NCBI GenBank assembly: GCA_009617715.1
Contig: VTFK01000123.1
Span: 496,001-560,000 of the forward strand
Direction: 5' to 3'
Source of the DNA: Plectrocnemia conspersa
Lineage: Eukaryota > Arthropoda > Insecta > Trichoptera > Polycentropodidae
DNA: 64,000 nucleotides
Position 1 is the stretch's first letter; every line of letters begins with the position of its first letter. Position numbers and translations under genes: made by a program. Positions 33,915 to 47,099 of this stretch are shown one piece after another. Below the pieces are notes generated by a model. The model had not been told where the DNA came from and did not search any database. It worked only from the letters and a program-made list of their open reading frames with translations.

Positions 33915-34415
33915 AACTACATCACTGGCGCTCTTGCTTCGGCGTAACTCAAAAAGGTACACTGAACCGGTTCGTTTTAATAAATTTGTACACAAAATGG
34001 TGGTTTTTTAGACTCTTCGAGATTCGTATTTAAGCAAATTAAAAAATAACTTTCTTAATAATTAAAATAATAAATTGTCAGCTTCAGGTACCGACTAATG
34101 CGACCTGCTCACTCAGTATGCGCTCCTGCTACCCGGTAACTTAAAAACGCGCACTAAACCGGCTCGCGTTAATACATTTGTGTACAAAATGATAGTGTGA
34201 AGCAGTGCTTTTTTAGTATACGCTTCGACGCGACTCATGATATTGGTACTCGAGCATAATTTGCATAATTTCCAATAATTAATTGTCAGTTTCACTGACT
34301 GACTAATGCGACCTGCTCACTCAGTATGCGCTCCTGCTAGCGCGTGACGCCAAAACGCGCAGTAAAACCGGTTCGTGTAAATAAACTAGTACACAAAATG
34401 ATAGTTTGAAGGAAC
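33915..34415. repeat. three degenerate tandem units, about 200 bp
   Basis: GACTAATGCGACCTGCTCAC followed by TCAGTATGCGCTCCTGCT occurs at 34,093 and 34,301 (spacing 208). Each is followed by an AAACCGG...CACAAAATGATAGT tail. A more diverged third unit lies at about 33,925-34,010. Confidence 0.65.
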
Positions 34416-35329
34416 AGGCCCCACCGGTCGTCGTCTTTCATTACACACTACATCATCGATAACTTCTGAAGGTGCATGGCACACAAAATATAGTCAAGGA
34501 ATTTCGCAAGCTAATAAAACGTTATTTACAAAAGCCGCAGTTTCAAAATTAAATAATCAATAAATTTACTCTGTATAGAAGATATGAAAATATTTCATAC
34601 AGCTACAAATAAATTTTGATTATCATTTTAAATTAAACATAGTTGTTTACGCTAAACAGCTGTCGTCTGTGCGATGATCAAAATGGGAAGAAAATGCCGA
34701 GGCATTGTAGATAAAATATTCTTAAAAAATTTAATAGCGAATGTTAAAATTGCACTTGAACAATGAAATGCCATTTCTGAGAAATAAAATAGAAATACGG
34801 AGTGACTGGCATTTTAAAACCAATTTACAACGAAAATCAACCACTACAATTAAAGTCATCCGATTTTTTATCACAAGTCTCACGAAACAAGATTGTTACT
34901 ATTTTTGAAATCCTAAACGGTATGTATGCGGAAAAAAAAACAATTTATTCTCCAGCTAAAATCGTTATAAAATGTTTCATCACATGAAGATTTTTATACT
35001 GAACATCAACTTTTACAAATTTTTTCTCACTGATTTAAACTTCAGTTTATACTATCCATTATTTTAAATGTTTAAATACTATAAAAATAAAGTTTAATCA
35101 ATTAATATCTACCGATGTAAACGATAATTTACCACAAATTTAAAAATAAATACATGCTTAGAAGTTTTTCATAACAATAATATTTTGTATACAGAGTTCT
35201 GAGAAACAGTGGTTTAAACATAGTCATATTTATTATAATAATATCCATACACTAATAAAAGTAATAAATGTGTATGAATATATATCCCTTAAGCGACTTT
35301 TGTAGAATATTAAGGACTAATGTAGCCCT

Positions 35330-35600
35330 AAGTGGAATGATCGAATGATTCAGGACCGAACAGACAGGCTTCGGTGGAAAGCTTGGTATATATTTTTCGG
35401 CGTTTGATTTTGATGCGACCGTTTATAAGCCAAACTTATTCTCGGAGCAAGATAAATAACTGCTTCTTAGAAAATGGCGACTTGTTGATAAAAAAATTCG
35501 GTGAAGTTTTGGTTCTAAGAAACCCCTTCCTTCCGCCAGAGGTGCCAGAGATACCAGTGAATCGAGCCACGGCCTGTCAATTTACTTGAGGCCGAGAAAG
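35330..35600 (+). repeat. dispersed repeat, second copy of the 17.2 kb family
   Basis: Shares ordered blocks with 17,160-17,330, ending at a TGCCAGAGATACCAGTGAAT-like block. It gives a 71-codon plus frame with no known match. It may be a SINE- or MITE-type element. Confidence 0.5.
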
Positions 35601-35629
35601 AACGAACCGCGCACCATAGGTGCCTACAC

Positions 35630-38180
35630 TAGGGTCAACTGTCCTTTTTTTATAAAGGACAGACCTTTAATCAACTCTCTTGTTTTCTAGAAAAAATAAC
35701 AAATGTCTTTTATTTTGTAAATAAAAACCTCAAAACTGAATGATAACATTTGACGTAAATTAAACAGCTGGTAAATTGAACAGCTGGCTGCTTAGCAATC
35801 ACTTTGTCTTCTCTCATAGTCTCCGCGTAGATGTGCTTCGTTTGCATTTATTTCGTTCGTTCTAAAGCATTTAATGTGCCTGGCTATTTATAATATTCAT
35901 TCTTTAACCTTGTGACTTTTTTGTCAAATTGTTATACACAAAATTTTTGTGCTCATCTCATTTTATTAACTATTGTACGTCCATAAATACATTATGGAAC
36001 CGACAAGAATAAGACCAAGCGATTATGAACGTATAAAAAAAATTGGGAATAAAATTATGAATGGTTGGCGGCAACTATTAATCCATAAGAAGCAAAGTGT
36101 ACTATTTTTTAGTATTTTTAAAATTGTATATATGGGCAATAAGATAGCATAAAAATACAGATTGTCATAAAAATAAAAGCAATATTATTAACTGATAAGC
36201 TGATAAATTGATATTCTAAAGGAAAAGATATAATAGTTGCTTCGGAAATAGCTTCAAATATACCATGCAGTTAAACATTAATCAATATATAACTGACTTG
36301 ATTGCAGTTTGAAATTAAATTAAAGTAACACCGAAAATATTTTGTGGTAGAACAAAATCTGAAGCAATCGTTACAAACGTGCTTAGTTTAAAAGGCTTTA
36401 GGAGTAGTTTTGAACGAATTGAAAATCATGCTTCAAATATAATAAAACATGAAAATATTTCCAGATATGTGATATATTAATATGAAATTTGGTAGTGAAT
36501 TATATAATTGACTTTTTTAAGGTCGCCGGTGTTCACTCACGTACGACGACATTAATGCCGCTAGGACGCGGGTGTTGTATTATTTTTTTTGTACAATTAT
36601 GAAATATATTTTTTTCGATAAACTAGATTTTATTTTGTTCCTATAATAAATATAATTTCACACAAAAATAATTAGCTTTTCAGAAATATTTTTATAAAAC
36701 ATCATATGCCAAAAAAATGCTTTGCATTCTTAGCATACACCGCCTAATTTCGCTTGGCACTAAAAGGGTTAAGGCTGCAGATAAAATATTCCAATATTTG
36801 AAAATAATGAAGTAGTTGAAAATAATTTCTTATTTTAGTGCAGATAATGCAAATTGTAATTTTGGAATAAGGCATTCCTTATATAATAACATCCTTACAT
36901 TAAATGAAAGTGTTGTTAAAGCTAATTGCAATGCTTACATTTTACACAATACATAAAATGTGCTATGGGAAACTTGGATGTAGACATAAAAAATATTGTC
37001 CTAAACATCTTTGGCCATTTTTCAATGTCAGCAAAGAGACGCGAAACACGTAAGGCTTTTATTTATTTATAGAAACGTAAATCAGTGAAATTCTCAGATC
37101 TGTGCCTACTAGGTAGCTTTTTTTTGAAGTCATGCATTGAAAGAATTTTAATTTCGTGGGAAGTTTTAAGTTCTAATTTCTTAAGCAGCTTTCAATTGGT
37201 GATGATTTTATAGAAATTACACTAATTTTTTAAATATATATTTATTGTTGTTGCAACATGTCGATATTTAGCTAAGCTGTTGAAGAACGAGAGAAGAATG
37301 AAACTTCTGGAGCGAATTTTCACCATATTTTGACCAACTTAAGAAATAAGCTAAAATCTTGATATGATGAGGATTTTTTTGGCTTTCAAGTTTATCGATG
37401 ACTTTAATTTATTTATTTTTTCAGCACTTAGAAGAACACTGATAAAAATTCGACATTAGGCAAGTTATCAATTTAAAGTTTTTTAAATAATTAATTTCTA
37501 AAATACCAGAAATTTGTTAAAGTTATTGAAGATTTGAAGGTAAAAGAAAAACTAAATTTGAATACGAACTGAACATTTTACAAGATGCAAAACATCAAGT
37601 AGCAAATGGCACTTGATCTTAAAAAGTGCTGTTCATAAATGCATGAAATATTTTTGAAATAGTTGCACATGTGTTTTCAATTCCTGTAACATCGGCATAT
37701 TTGAAAAAAAAATATTTGTCATGTTAACTAAATAGAGAAATTAATGTGTTCAGTTGAATTTATAAAAAAAAAAAAAAAAAAAAAAATTATTTATATATTT
37801 TAATTTGAAAGAAAATTGTTCAGAATTTGTACTTTTCTACTTTTTTGAAGCAAATTTTTTTCAATTAAATTCCAATAACTATTCTAATAATGCATCTTTT
37901 GTGTTTAATAAGTCGTTATATTATTACCTAAATTACCAAAGAAAATCATTTTTCGATTGAAGTTTTAAGAAGTTGTTCGTTCACATGAATATTATTTCCA
38001 AAATTGCATTCCAATAATGTATCTGATGATATTTCATCGAGCCTACAGTCTAACAGTAAATTAATACCTACACATATTTTAAAAATCTTTCTTTCAATTT
38101 TTAATGATAAGGATAATAATAAAAAAAAGGGATTAACATAAATATATTTTGGGAGTGTCCTTTATTGCGACTCGACATAG
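35630..38180 (+). pseudogene. degenerate hAT-like transposase
   Basis: A plausible start at 35,994 reads MEPTRIRPSDYERIKK before the frame breaks. Near 36,830-36,960 it reads FSADNANCNFGIRHSLYNN and then KANCNAYILHN, matching the hAT catalytic-region pattern DNxxxNxG...GCxAHILHN. A further block near 37,580 reads LQDAKHQVANGT. A TGTCCTTT hairpin at about 35,648-35,670 and a GTGTCCTTTATTG block at about 38,153-38,168 may mark the ends. It is inactive. Confidence 0.6.
37761..37786. repeat. poly-A tract
   Basis: An uninterrupted A run of more than 20 bases, inside the hAT relic. Confidence 0.8.
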
Positions 38181-38299
38181 TTAACATCCCTAGCCTACAC
38201 CGTTTAGTTAGTCAGTCATTGACTGCAGATCTAAATGGTGCGTTGCCGAGGGTCTGCGTCCCTAGATACCGTGTCTTTAGTGGCAGCATTAACTATTTT

Positions 38300-39500
38300 T
38301 ATGTTTTGACATAATAATTATTAACCAATAAAATTATTTTAGGAATATCAAGGGCTGAATTATTTGCTTCGGCAAGCAGCACATAAAATCTTGAAAATTG
38401 TATTACATACATAAATAAGAAAATCAGGATAACGGCGATGGTACCGTAACTTCAGGAATTTTTTTAAGGGATGTGGATATTAAAACAGTTTATGAATATC
38501 TGTATTTAAATTTGGTAAATTGAATGGTTCCACTACACTCTCCGTAAATTGTCCGAACCGAAGCTACAACTGAAGTCGGCCGAGATCTACGACTTCGAGT
38601 AAGCGCCCACACTGTCGCAGATTTCATATGCTCGCGAGCTTCGCGGCGTGCATGACGTTCGGACGGCGGTCATATTTGCGCGCGATCGAAAAAAGTGCCA
38701 AATAATCACAATTTTAAAATTGTCATATTATTAAAATTATGCTACTGATAATTATAAAAGTTTGTGTGGGCACTCACCAATACAATATCATTGAAAACTT
38801 TTCGGTCGTAAATATTCAATTTACGCAAAAACGTTATCGGCTTTTGCAAAATGCCATAAAGCATAAAAATGATATATCATAATACGAACACCACATGTGT
38901 GACTATCCTAGAATTTGTCGCCATCGATTCTAAATAAGAATTCGTTATGGTGTGACATTTATATAAACCGATCTAGGAAAATACATAAGGATATTGGAAA
39001 AGATTTTTTTTAACAAAATCAAGTACCACTAATTATTTAATTTTATATGAAAAAAATATAATAACAATATCTGTTAGAAGAATATACTATCAAAAATATA
39101 ATTAATCCCTTTTGGTGCCCTAAAATATTCAAACATGTCAGTAAGTTCCCGATAGGCATGTGGTATTATAACTTGACCACGTGACCACAATGCAGCGCCC
39201 GTCATGCGTGTTGACCATAGGACGCCTACGCGCATATTGAAATTAAACCGAGTTACTCGTTCTATCTCAGTTTGCGAAACACCATATCATTATCTCTCTC
39301 ACTCTCGTCACTTTACACGCGAGAGAGCGAAAGGGGAAGTATCTCATCGCTCGCGCTCGAAAGAGCAGCTCCGACTTTGTTCCCTTTGATTCGGAAAATA
39401 TGCCGACAATGTTCGGAAGAAATTCATCTTATTAGGAAGATAAAAAGAAATAGAAATAAACGCTATTAGCTTTTGGGTTGAGGTAAATGTAATTTATTAT
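38300..39500. other. spen upstream DNA, nothing assigned
   Basis: Mostly AT-rich. GC-richer patches at about 38,540-38,690 and 39,190-39,400 show no recognised protein or element. The 61- and 65-codon plus frames near 39.2-39.5 kb are overlapping noise. Confidence 0.45.
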
Positions 39501-39514
39501 GTTGCAGCAATATA

Positions 39515-39984
39515 CAGTGAAATCTCTATGTAACGAATATCGAAATAACGAATCTAATTTGTACCTGAAACACTTTCATACAAATGTTTTCATTGTAACG
39601 AAGACTGATCTCAGTATAACGAAATATTTTGATCCGAATTCGAGAATGACGTTACACAACTTGACACACTATTTCTCCAAATTAAGTTCGTTCTTGATTT
39701 GGCGTGTGCTGGATGTCTTTACGAGCGACATTCAAGGTGTTTTGCCGATCCTCAAACTTTTTTATAAATCATTATTTTAACAAATTTTATTGTGTTAATT
39801 ACAGTATCTTTAAAAATGGACAAAGCGATCCGTCAATCTTGTAAGAGGTTATTTTGATGCTGTAATAATATGGTAAATAAAAATAGAATAAAAATATATC
39901 ATCTTCCTTACATTTAATACAACGAATTTTCAGTATAACGAAATTCTTCGGTCCAGTGAGCTTCGTTCTATTGAGATTTCACTG
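39515..39984 (+). mobile_element. pogo/Tigger-like MITE, copy 1
   Basis: Starts CAGTGAAATCTCTATGTAAC and ends GAGATTTCACTG, with TA at the left flank. It aligns along its length with the complement of the element at 44,589-45,040. The TIR start CAGTGAAA and TA target are typical of pogo/Tigger elements. A 93-codon frame inside is probably a transposase remnant. Confidence 0.75.
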
Positions 39985-39999
39985 CAATAAAATAATTAT

Positions 40000-42900
40000 T
40001 TTATCAACGTGTGTCCATAAAATTACCAGACACACAAGAAAAAAATGTAAATTTTAAGCCTATTTTAATACAAATGTACATAGCGCCTAAATGAATGTAC
40101 ATAACAATGAGCAAGAGGAAATTTAATCTAATTTGATCAATTATGTATGCAAGAGCGAGCGGATTTACACATGGCTTAAATTCATAAATGTTTAAAAAAA
40201 ATGTTATTATCGTTGCCCAGTAAATACTATGAGGTTGTGCTAGTGAAATGAAAAGTTTCGATAAACATCTGTTGTAGTTGTGACAGGAAGAAACCGGGCT
40301 ACACAATGTGTTTAAAAATATTGTATTGATGAAAATTTAGACTAATTCATAATTAGCAAATCTAGATATATATTAACAAATTTCAACCTTAACCAAACGT
40401 ATGGATTATCTGATTACTGATTACGATTTTATAGCTTTTTGTTGTGGTGTTTTTTTTATAAAATACACAAGATCGTACTAATAAAAAAAATATCAATTAA
40501 ACTCATACTCGCGTTAAAAAATAAAAACTATTGTTTAGTTGTGTTTTTAGAAACTGGAAAAATGAAAAATAAAATGCACAACAATTTAGAGTTCAAAAAC
40601 TTTTAAACAAATGGGTTTTTTCAGAATTGTTTGTCTCCAAACAACTCGGAAATAAATTGTCACGGTTATTCAGCGTAATATGAAAGCTCAGTTATGTAAC
40701 AAATTTATCAAATATACAAATTCGTCAGTATAAAAACTAAACAAATATTGAACTGAAGATTAGCGATTAAGTTATAAAATATCACATTATGATTAATTCG
40801 TACATTTTATTCAATTTAATCAAGCGACAATCTTTATACTTCAAATTACTTTATAATTCAGATATTTTATCGGTCGTTTTCAAGAAATATTCGAAATCAT
40901 AGTAAAGATTTTTTTATTATATGAATTTCAAGATTTATTTACTAAATTACGTTGTGTATTTTCAAGGTCACCGAGATATTTACGACTGAAGTAAAAATTA
41001 CTTTTGAAAGGTAAACCGTGTCCAGCTATTTGTTTATGTTAGTTTTTTTACATCAATATTTAAATATATCTTGCCTAATATAATAGGTTTTAATATAATA
41101 ATCTGAAATTGTTTACCTAATAATGTTCATATATCAATACAAAATAATATTTAAAATCGTTAAGATGAACTGAATTATCAAGTGCCATTTCTAAAATTCA
41201 TATTTTTTAAAGTAAGGATCATATTTATTGTACATCAAAATAAATCTTTGGTTCCTTCACAAAAAAAAATTGCCTGTCACAAAAAAAAAAGAATAAGCAG
41301 TACTAAAAAATCGTGATTCTCTTTTAAAATATACTATTAAAAAATCAATATAAGAAGATCTTGAAAATACTGTGTTTAAAAATTATACTTTCAATGTATT
41401 AAATATAAATCTAAATCGTATAATATCAACATACGAGATTATTACTATCTATGTAGTTTATTATCAGATATTCTAACAGCGGATAATTAATCAATATACA
41501 TATAGTTAAAAAACAAATAAGACTAAAATTAAAGTGAGTCTTATAGACTTTGATCAAATTTGAAATATACTATTAGCTTAGCTGATTATATAATAAGATG
41601 CTAACTTATTTTACAAATCAAAAAATATGAAAACTCGACGGATCCACAAATTAACACAGGTTTTGAGTAAAAAAAATATGAATATTTCAATGAAATAATA
41701 ATATTTCACTAGTATATACTAAATATAGATTAGTCGATAACGCAATCTGATAATCAGATTGCGTTACAGGTAGGAAAAAGATAAATCAGAAATGAAAAAA
41801 AATATTTGATTAATGCGTAATAAAAATATTACTTTCGGAAAAATTAAAGAAATTATCAACGTCTAGAGTAATTTAATTAAAATACTTTTTTAATAACGAC
41901 TGTTTCGTTTAAACTTTTTTCTATTGTGTTAAATGTTTTATACTTAGCTTTTGTCAACTTTACTGAAACATTTATCTGACTTAAAACCCATACCAATACA
42001 GGATTTGGCAATAAAATACATATTACAAAAAAGAATCCCGACTCCCACATTCTTGGATAAAACAGAGTAAAAAAGTATTTTATACCTTTGTATGCTTCTA
42101 AAATAGCGATTCAACATTCCTACGTTAATAAAAAACATTAAAAATAAAAATAAATGAAATGAAAATTAACGGTGAAAAATTTCTCGCTATGCTACTTAAC
42201 AGTCTTTTTCTGAATATAAAGGTATTTTCTAAGATATTATTTTGACTCGTCGACTACAAAAAATAAACAAAAAAATCTCGACTTCTTTTTTACACGAGTG
42301 TCTTTATATTTATTAAAAAAATGTTAAACATCAATGCGGTAACTAAAAATATCCCTTCGGCACTGGTTGCAGGGATCGTTAATTTAAATTTATATGCTAA
42401 TAGTTCTTAGATTAATATATTATATATAATTTCACTTAAGTTTTTAGTTCGATTTTCCTCTATATTATGAAAAATTCATAAAATAATCCATTTATTTTGT
42501 TTTAATAAATTTGTGGAATGAGACAAGTCATTTCTATACAATTATTAACTATTTATAAACAACAAATACAACTGTCTCGCACAATATTATACATTATATC
42601 AATCGGGGATTATCTATGGATGTACTGCATAATAAAAATGCTATTTTATAATCATAATATATCATTTTCGCCAAAGTAGAAAGAGCTAATGTATTGGATG
42701 ATACTTCTTTATGTTATATGGTTGAGAAATATTCATTAAAAAATACAAAACATAATATAATATGGAACAAAATATTAATTTATATCTAGACATGTTGATT
42801 CATCACTAAACAATAACAATTACTCAAGGTCATGCATTGATCGTAACCTTGCATATAACAGCTGTTCATACATAAAAATCATTGTAAACAAACAGCATAT

Positions 42901-44585
42901 CATAAAACTTTCCTTCATTTATCGTAATTGAAAAATATTAAAACGATATTTGAAAACATTTTATATGACAGCTAATTATTTAATTTTTTTGCAAAAAATT
43001 AAAAATTTCAAACAGTGCATTTATTAGATACATTTTTTCAATATTGTTATAGTAATTTTAACTGCCTATTATTATCAAATAAAACTATTAGTTTTTATTA
43101 AATTATACTCCAGATACTCCGGAGTCGTAAAAAATCGACCGACTCTTAAAACCCTTTCCACCCCGACGTCGTACGTCATGCGTTTTATATCGGTAATATG
43201 AAATAATCAAAATATTATGCACTTAATCAAATACGTTAGAATACATAGACACATATATTGGCGCGGCACTAATCCTAAACAATAATATAATTATTTTTTG
43301 TTCTTTCTTCTTTGTTGTTATTTACATGAAAATAAATTTAATATTTTATGAGTATCTTATCGAAATTTTTAAATTTGGAGTCGAACCTTGCGAAAAAGGA
43401 GTCGGAGTCGGGAAAAATTTCCAACAGCCCTGATTATGACACAAATAATAATAAAATACTTTTTTAAGCTATATTACCAAGACTATAAAAAAATAATGGT
43501 TTCGTTCTTATTGCGAAAGGTTCACCTCTTTTTGATACATACTAATCCCTATCATTATTATCAACGGAAAACTAAGGTTTCATCTCATTTTCCGTCTTAT
43601 TTGAATCTACGCCTAATAACTGGCATCGTAATAAATTAACTACATAACACAAATATATACTTAAAACTACAATGTTTCAAATTCACAAATTTCCCATATC
43701 CTACTAGTCAAATATACGCAATTGAAACGTTACAACTTATGACGTTAAAAGATCTTGTGCCAAAAATCAGTGATGTAACACAAAAAAAGTGTTGCTTGTT
43801 TACCAGGCATAATTATTTTAAACTAAAAATACGAACACGTCAATCAATCAAAAGTTATTTAGTCATTTCTTGTTATTTTAAAATAGCACATACAAAATTG
43901 ATTCCAGTTCAATTTGAAAGAAGAATAATGTTCTAATCCGACTAACTTAATTGGACTGAAAAACATTTTTTTTCTCGTAAACACAATAGCTTGCCAACTT
44001 GGACAAAAAATTATTGTATTTACTTTGTTTTATGCTTACGGAGAAATTAAAAAAACACTCATTGATAAAAGAAAAAGGAGAATACATTTCAGAAAAAATA
44101 TACATTTTATTTTAATTGAATTAATATACAAATTAATTAAGATAGTCAAATATACAGCTAAAACGTAAGCTTGTAACCGCAAAATGCCAAATTATCTTGA
44201 AAAAAAAGTATTTACCAATTATTCTTCTAAATAAGAGTCAAACAGATAATTAAATATCTATTCCATAGTTATAAACTAAGGTAACTTAGGTTAGGTACAT
44301 AAAATTATAAAACTAAACTATCTGTTTTAAAAAATATATTTTTTATCTTATATGAGTGTTTTGCTAACAAAATAAAAAAGCGAAACCACAATTAATTAAC
44401 CCTTAAAATGTAACTTTAAAAATTGCCGATGAAAATACGTCACTATTATATTATTATATATAATTATAATTTCGATCGCTGATCACAGATTAGGTTTTCC
44501 TATTTTTTTATAATCTCACGGATGAATATCATAATTAATTCAAATGTTGAGTCTAAAGTACCCTATAATTATTGCAATCTGTAAC
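40000..44585. other. AT-rich spen upstream DNA
   Basis: No gene recognised. It contains a 13 bp perfect palindrome at 41,738-41,766 and GGAGTCG-type repeat fragments near 43,100-43,420. The short open frames are AT-rich noise. Confidence 0.5.
41738..41766. repeat. perfect palindrome with 3-base loop
   Basis: TAACGCAATCTGA (41,738-41,750) and its exact complement (41,754-41,766) flank TAA. A compact hairpin in AT-rich DNA. Confidence 0.8.
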
Positions 44586-44588
44586 CTA

Positions 44589-45040
44589 CAGTGAAATCTC
44601 AGTATAGCGAAGCTCACGGAACTGAAGAAAAAATGGCATTGTATGTACTGAAAATTCGTTATTTGAATGTAAGGAAGATGATATTTTCATTTACCAAATT
44701 ACTACAGCAACAAAATAGCCTCTTAAAAGATTGACAGATCGTTTTCTGTGCATTTTTAATACTGTAATGAACACAATAAAATTTGATAAGAAAATGTTTT
44801 ACAAAATGTCGCTTCTTAACACATCCGGCACAAACCAAGTCTAGGACGAACTGAATTAATAGAAATATTGTGTCAGGTTGTAACGTCATTCTTAAATTTT
44901 GATCAAAATATTTCGTTATTCTGAGTTCAGTCTTCGATATAACAAAAATATTTTGTATGAAAGTTGTTCGAGGACAAATTAAAGATTCGTTATACTGGGA
45001 ATTTCATTATTTCGATATTCGTTACAAAGAGATTTCACTG
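44589..45040 (-). mobile_element. pogo/Tigger-like MITE, copy 2 (opposite orientation)
   Basis: Bounded by CAGTGAAATCTC and its complement GAGATTTCACTG, with TA on both sides (44,587-44,588 and 45,041-45,042). Its complement matches 39,515-39,984 throughout. The 76-codon minus frame starting MTLQPDTIFLLIQF is probably a transposase remnant. Confidence 0.8.
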
Positions 45041-45049
45041 TATATGGTA

Positions 45050-46500
45050 GACGAGATTTGCGACGTTTATCAGTTAAAAGCAGGACGTGGGCGAAACTTT
45101 TTGTACTGTGATTTTGGAATCTGTTGACGTAAATATTTACTATTTATAGCATAAATCTATTTTATCACAGGCTACTGTTTTTTTATACTGAAGTAAAGTC
45201 AAATAGCACACATCTGGTTATAATCATATTATTTTTGTTATAAGAAAGTTTTGAATTCATCCGTAAATATTTCACTTCAAATTTGCGATTATTTTAAAAA
45301 CTATTTATGTCAGCGAAATTGGACTATTAATTAGATTAAGCATTGATTTCATGAATAATTTGTTTTGGAAATTAATTGGATATTATATTTTTTATTGTTT
45401 TTTAATTAACTGCTAGCTTCGCGAGTAATCACGACAACGAACCGCATTCAAAATACTAAAAATCGAATGGTAAGATTTTACATAGCTGCATAAACTAAAA
45501 GAGGTAGCGCGCCATATGATTACACATAGTTATTATAGTTTATCTAACCATAGCGATCGAAACTATTAATCTTGCGACCTGCCCTTATCACCCTCATCAT
45601 TATATAATAGTTAAAATGATTATTCGACAATAAATGTATTTCAAATCCATAGAAATAATTACATTCGATAAAAGTATGCCTAATGGAATATCTGATCTGG
45701 CAGTTAATAAAATATTTGGCCGTTATTTTCGTAGCAAATAGCACAATTATTTACCAAAAATATTTTCTTAGGAGCGCGATCGACCTAACTTAATTTTTAC
45801 TCTATTATAAGTAAGCATGTGAACGCATAGCGCGAAAGATCTACCAGCAGAATTCAATTCAATACAAAGTTATAACAAGTAATAAATTACTTATAATATA
45901 TTAAAATTTTCCACAAACATCGCGTTTCTACGTTTCATGGTCTTTGAAACCTGTCTTAGATATTATAAAATCATGTTGAACACAGTATTATAATTCCTTT
46001 TCATTTAAATAAAATCCCTCACTACATATTAATTAATTATATGTTTACGCGTGTTGAAAGCAGGAATGCGTTATGTAAATCTATTACAAAAAATGATAGT
46101 AAGGTTATCAAACTCAGTTTATTAAACTCTTGCCAACTTACTAACACGTGTAAATGGTACTTATATATATATACGCTGCCAGCTACTTGCACTTATTACT
46201 CCGATAGACATGATCATTGTGGATAACATTCACCATCGATTGAAAAAATAAGATGCCAGTAGCTAACAACGTATATGTATATTTATATGCTTAATTTAGT
46301 AGCAAATTTGTGATAAATATACTTTCATTATGAAAAGAGCCAAATCGAAATTTTGTGCTAAAATATAATAATATTCCAAAAATAAAATTTTGAATACGAT
46401 ACCAATACGAGCTTTCAGTTCAAAAATAAATTTTGCAGCTTTCTTTTGTATATACACAAACGCTTTAAAATAAATTTATATTTATTTACATACATTCTTA
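45050..46500. other. AT-rich spen upstream DNA
   Basis: No gene, RNA or bounded repeat recognised. Confidence 0.5.
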
Positions 46501-46501
46501 C

Positions 46502-47081
46502 GCCATTTCCCGTTATTCGGAGTTAGCAGCGATCAGGAGTTTCCGCAAACTCCGGATCCAGACACCGTCCACCACTTTTATTGATCACAAACGGGGCGTT
46601 TACACTTTCAGCTCGCAACAACCATTTTTTCAACAAAATATTTCCTTCGTGATCACTTCACACAATTGATTCGCACACAAACAATACCGTGGCTCTCCAT
46701 ATGCACGATTTCGATTCGGAATCCTTTCGGATTTTTTAAACCACCAACCTCTCCACCACAACAACAACACGCCCAAACCAACAAGTGTTTTTCGTTTTTT
46801 TTTTTTTTTGCACTATCACAGTTTTTTTAACATCACATCGTTATTTTTATGCACTTGTCTTGTTTTTACATTCCACTCGGCACATTTATTTCACGTTTTA
46901 AAACTTCCATGAGCGTCTATCATCACTTTGGTCGTGAACTCCACATTTTTTAACCACTTCCACTCGCCGAGAGACGGACCTTCTCGAATCGGGCCATCGG
47001 AACATTTAAGCATGTTTCCCTTTCCGATAGGACGGCCGCCTCGTCCTCTGGCCCTCGTTGATCGAGCTGTGTGGTTGAGAG
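46502..47081 (-). other. candidate unassigned minus-strand exon
   Basis: After a TTTATTAG acceptor-like site an open frame reads LNHTARSTRARGRGGRPIGK, then GNMLKCSDGPIREG and GEWKWLKNVEFTTKVMIDA, to a TGA near 46,891. AATAAA follows at once. A GTAAGA donor-like site lies at 46,501. GC is higher than the flanks. It could be an alternative or 5' exon of spen, or the last exon of a nested gene. No family recognised. It does not supply the missing RRM1 half. Confidence 0.35.
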
Positions 47082-47099
47082 CTAATAAATCAATTAACA

